From NCBI GenBank assembly GCA_964564025.1, contig CAZLZO010000001.1, positions 124,001 through 188,000 on the forward strand: DNA of 64,000 nt. Reading direction: 5' to 3'. Origin of the DNA: DRYM01 sp964564025 (GTDB lineage: Archaea > Thermoproteota > Thermoprotei_A > EX4484-217-1). The notes under the pieces are model-generated. The model ran no database searches. It was not told where the DNA came from and saw nothing but the letters and a program-made list of their open reading frames with translations. Shown one piece after another: positions 61,207 to 64,000 of this stretch (position 1 is the stretch's first letter; every line of letters begins with the position of its first letter). The translations under genes and the position numbers were made by a program.

Positions 61207-61994
61207 ACACCATAGAGAAGTTTCTCGGAGAAATAGCTGAAGTAATGGAGGTATTGAGTAAGTTCAATGATAAGCCTAGAGTCAACCCTAAGATACTTAT
61301 TCTAACCTCTTTCATCATGGTTTTTCTCGTAGCGTTTTCTAAAACACTAGTCTCGACTATTTTAGCATTTGTCTACATGGTTTTCATACTTACCGTTTTG
61401 AGACTTAGTTTTAAAGTAGTACTTAAAGTAATGGCGCTAGCGTTCCTCTTTAGCATAGTACCAGCTGTTCCACTAATTTTTTCAAAAACAGGCTACATCA
61501 ATGATTTAAATGATCTAAGCTTAACTCTAACGTATCCAGGACTCATGGCATTTATAACATTTGTCCTTAGAGTAACAGTTTCTGCAGGTCTTTTCATTAT
61601 GCCTGTAGCTTACCTAGGCTGGAGCCGCATCTTCACCATTTTCGAAGGTAAGGGTGGTTTAAGCGATATTGCAAGTGTCTTTAAAATATTCGTTACAACA
61701 GTACCTAAAACTCTAAGATATATGCTATCGCTACTCTTGGCTCGAGAAGCAAGAGTTTTCCGGAAAAACCTAAGGAACCTATGGTATACGTTATCAACAA
61801 TCGTTGGAGATATTTTAATAGCATCTAATGGTTTCTCAAGAGAACTTATGTTAAGTATTAGTGCTAGAAGTTTCGGTAAATTTAAAGCGCCAGACCGAAG
61901 TTACAATATAGGAGCATTGGACTACCTAGTAATGTCAGCAATGCTAATTTATGCTACAATATACGTTATGGTGGAGTTTGTTGGGTATTCTTGA
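61203..61994 (+). CDS. cbiQ: CbiQ-type transmembrane (T) subunit of the ECF transporter
   Basis: 263 residues with about five helices and a cytoplasmic coupling region SLLLAREARVFRKNL and SARSFGKFKAPDRSY, comparable to the Ala-Arg-x motifs that contact CbiO. TTG start within the cbiN stop. It transmits ATP-driven movement to CbiM. Confidence 0.87.
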   Translation: MNTIEKFLGEIAEVMEVLSKFNDKPRVNPKILILTSFIMVFLVAFSKTLVSTILAFVYMVFILTVLRLSFKVVLKVMALAFLFSIVPAVPLIFSKTGYINDLNDLSLTLTYPGLMAFITFVLRVTVSAGLFIMPVAYLGWSRIFTIFEGKGGLSDIASVFKIFVTTVPKTLRYMLSLLLAREARVFRKNLRNLWYTLSTIVGDILIASNGFSRELMLSISARSFGKFKAPDRSYNIGALDYLVMSAMLIYATIYVMVEFVGYS

Positions 61995-62643
61995 GCTAAG
62001 AAACATCTGGTTCAAATATCCTGGAATGGAGAATTACGTTTTGAAGGGAATAAGTTTAGAGTTAAAATCTGGGAAAACCTATTTCATAACGGGACCAAAC
62101 GGAGCAGGCAAAACTACATTATTAATGGTTGCTGCAGGACTCCTTAAGCCTGAGAAAGGAGAAGTAATTTTTCAGGGAAAACCGTTAAGTAAGCAGCTTC
62201 CTGAAGCAAGACGTCACATTGGTGTTCTCTTTCAAAACCCTGAAGCAATGCTTTTTAACCCAACAGTTTATGATGAAGTAGCCTATGGTCTTAGACAAAT
62301 ACTCAGTAGTCAAGAAGAAATAGATCGTAAGGTTAAAGATACTATAAGAAGAATAGGTTTAAACGAAAACATCCTGTATAAGCTTGTTCACAAGTTGAGT
62401 TATGGTGAAAAGAAGTTAGTTGCTTTCGCATCAATAATATCCTATGATCCTAAAGTGCTTCTTCTCGACGAACCATTTACAAATCTCTCACATGAAAACA
62501 TAGAACAAATAATGTCAATAATATTAGATTTTAAAAGTAAAGGAAAAACAATACTAATGGTAGGTCATGATAGTAGTGGCATGAAAGAGAACATAGTCGA
62601 TAAAAAGTTTTATTTAGACAATGGTGAACTCAAATCACTATAA
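61981..62643 (+). CDS. cbiO: CbiO-type ATPase of the ECF transporter
   Basis: About 220 residues. Walker A is ITGPNGAGKTTLL, the Q-loop LFQNPEAMLFNPTVYDEVAYG in parts, the signature LSYGEKKLVAFASII, Walker B VLLLDEPFTNLS and the H-loop VGHDSSG. The signature lacks the second G of LSGGE (LSYGE), seen in some ECF ATPases. I start at the TTG at 61981, inside the cbiQ end; an ATG at 61951 would add ten residues, unlikely for this family (usual start just before ELRNIWFKYPG). Confidence 0.9.
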   Translation: MGILELRNIWFKYPGMENYVLKGISLELKSGKTYFITGPNGAGKTTLLMVAAGLLKPEKGEVIFQGKPLSKQLPEARRHIGVLFQNPEAMLFNPTVYDEVAYGLRQILSSQEEIDRKVKDTIRRIGLNENILYKLVHKLSYGEKKLVAFASIISYDPKVLLLDEPFTNLSHENIEQIMSIILDFKSKGKTILMVGHDSSGMKENIVDKKFYLDNGELKSL

Positions 62644-62755
62644 TTGGCTTTTATTTAAGTAATACTCTTCCAACATCTATAATGAATAGAATGAACTAGT
62701 TCAAAATCAAAGCTTAAACAAGTTATCTGCCTAAATATTGGAAATAAAATTAAAC

Positions 62756-64000
62756 TTAGACTACCTTTTTAGCAAGTTTAGTGAAGAACTTCTTGAAAAC
62801 TATTGCAAAAATTATTCCCCTCAAATACACATCTATAAACATAGCTGTCCATGCGCCAATAACACCTAAGAATCCTATTAATATTGCCGCCGGTATTATT
62901 CGAAAAGTGTAAAGGCCTATAGCATTAATTGCCATAGGGACTACAGTGTTTCCTCCACCTCTTATTCCTCCACTTAACGTCATAGCTAAGGCTAAACCAG
63001 GCTCGCTTAAACCAGCCAATATTAAATATATGGCAGCTAACTCAGCAACTTTTTCTGTTGGAGAAAAAGGTTTAACAATGTGGTAGGATGTAATGGCAGC
63101 AATTAAACCTAGAAGAGTCATTACTACTGTAGCTACCTTGGCTGTTTCCCAACACACTTTCTTTGCTTCACTTATGTTTCCAGAACCTATTCTTTGACCT
63201 ACTAGAGAAGAAGCGGCAACCATAAATGCAAAACCAGGCATGTAAATGAAGCTTTCAATTCTAATACCTATCTGATGAGCAGCTAATGCGATTTCACCAC
63301 AGCGAGCAATGAAAGCTATGTACGCGTTTCCTCCGATGGAATGTATCGCTCTTTCAATAGCTGTTGGCGCTCCAAGCTTAACTATTTTAATAACATATTT
63401 TTCTTTAAAGCTGAATCTTGGAGCAATATTTGTTAGTTTTAGAAAAAAGAGCTCTAATGGTATAAGGTACGCTATGGATAATACAGTAGCTAATGCTGCA
63501 CCTTTAACACCCATAGACGGCATCCCAAATAAACCAAATATAAGTATAGGATCAAGCACTATGTTTAATGTTGTACTAGATAATATGGCTACCATAGAGT
63601 ACTTTGTCGCGCCAATAGCTCTAAGTGAAGAGTCCATAAGGAAAGCTGTAGCTAATAAAGGTAATCCAAGAATTCTCATGGAAAAGTAAGCTACACCATT
63701 CTCAATAACTTCAGGATTAGATCCCGCTATTAAGCTGATGAGGGGTAGGGAATTATAATGTATAAGCTGGGAAACTATGAAAGTTACAAGTAAACTGTAA
63801 ATTATTGTTTCACCAATAGCTTTTCTTGCCTTATGGAGTTCTTTTGCACCATAACTTTGAGCAACATAAACAAGTAACCCTATGGAGAAAGGAATTATAA
63901 TTACAAAGAAAAGCCATGACAAATAAGAACCAACACCAACACCTGCTAAGGCAGCTGTACCAAGTTTTGAAACAAAGTAAGTATCAGTTATAGAATATAA
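62756..64000 (-). CDS. MATE-family efflux transporter (5' end outside the window)
   Basis: The frame is open to the right edge; the upstream residues SITDTYFVSKLGTAALAGVG are typical of a MATE N-terminus, so the gene starts beyond 64000. About 414 residues are present. Twelve-helix multidrug/toxin exporters of this family run on Na+ or H+ gradients. Other family features are SLRAIGATKYSMVA, AAHQIGIRIESFIYMPGFAF in parts, and GGIRGGGNTVVPM. Substrate unknown. Confidence 0.87.
   Translation of the reverse strand, partial: LYSITDTYFVSKLGTAALAGVGVGSYLSWLFFVIIIPFSIGLLVYVAQSYGAKELHKARKAIGETIIYSLLVTFIVSQLIHYNSLPLISLIAGSNPEVIENGVAYFSMRILGLPLLATAFLMDSSLRAIGATKYSMVAILSSTTLNIVLDPILIFGLFGMPSMGVKGAALATVLSIAYLIPLELFFLKLTNIAPRFSFKEKYVIKIVKLGAPTAIERAIHSIGGNAYIAFIARCGEIALAAHQIGIRIESFIYMPGFAFMVAASSLVGQRIGSGNISEAKKVCWETAKVATVVMTLLGLIAAITSYHIVKPFSPTEKVAELAAIYLILAGLSEPGLALAMTLSGGIRGGGNTVVPMAINAIGLYTFRIIPAAILIGFLGVIGAWTAMFIDVYLRGIIFAIVFKKFFTKLAKKVV

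Noticed and set aside
1..64000. CRISPR array, integrase, prophage or attachment site
   Set aside because: No regularly spaced direct repeats, cas genes, integrase or phage structural genes were found; the only tRNA has no duplicated 3' end nearby.

Overview
This window comes from a thermophilic archaeon of fairly low GC content, most plausibly a TACK (Thermoproteota-related) lineage, but a lower rank cannot be fixed from the sequence alone. The evidence is archaeal-type gene content (archaeal pterin pathway with MptA, MptE and RFAP synthase, TrpB2, DUF447, DUF763, secreted S16 protease, mannosyl-3-phosphoglycerate synthase), TTG/GTG starts, TATA-like promoters, a GC-clamped tRNA-Gln interrupted by two bulge-helix-bulge introns, and a C/D-box-like RNA. 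Genes are densely packed, with many 1-20 base overlaps.

Layout. 0-6 kb: a minus-strand operon for a membrane-bound group 4 [NiFe] hydrogenase (HycB-like ferredoxin, half-length NuoL/M-like antiporter, NuoC, an HdrB-like CCG protein, NuoD with intact NiFe ligands, NuoH, NuoI). A NuoB small subunit is absent, and HdrB lies between NuoC and NuoD. 6-13 kb: compatible-solute synthesis, small housekeeping genes, the split tRNA-Gln, trpB2, tatD and a flavoprotein. 12.8-17.4 kb: moxR converging on a DUF58/transglutaminase membrane operon. 17.4-25.4 kb: a HAD phosphatase-like protein, an M23-like protein, a radical SAM protein, an unusual DNA glycosylase, and an FtsX-type ABC system with a large surface protein. 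25.6-28.9 kb: thiW, a P-loop protein, a hairpin RNA candidate, a SerK-like serine kinase and an aminotransferase.

29-40 kb is a biosynthetic region for a tetrahydromethanopterin-like C1 carrier: DUF711, CitG-like, DUF447, MptE, DHPS-like, RFAP synthase, MptA, a PTPS/QueD homologue and a CofE-type glutamate ligase. It is interrupted by DUF763 and TrkH. Directly beside it (41.3-46.2 kb) lie gcvH, gcvT, gcvPA and gcvPB of the glycine cleavage system, which passes a C1 unit to such a carrier. This is a coherent C1 metabolism neighbourhood.

46-64 kb: a secreted Lon-like protease, an alpha/beta hydrolase, threonine synthase, a Thr/Pro-rich anchored surface protein with a membrane-bound HTH regulator, a C/D RNA candidate, an RCK-type membrane protein, UppP, a DMT transporter, an orphan molybdopterin oxidoreductase, a decayed gene, MFS-like and other membrane proteins, a CbiMNQO-type Co/Ni ECF transporter with a possible operator, and a MATE transporter cut by the window edge. 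A Co/Ni importer would suit an organism with a [NiFe] hydrogenase; that link is inference.
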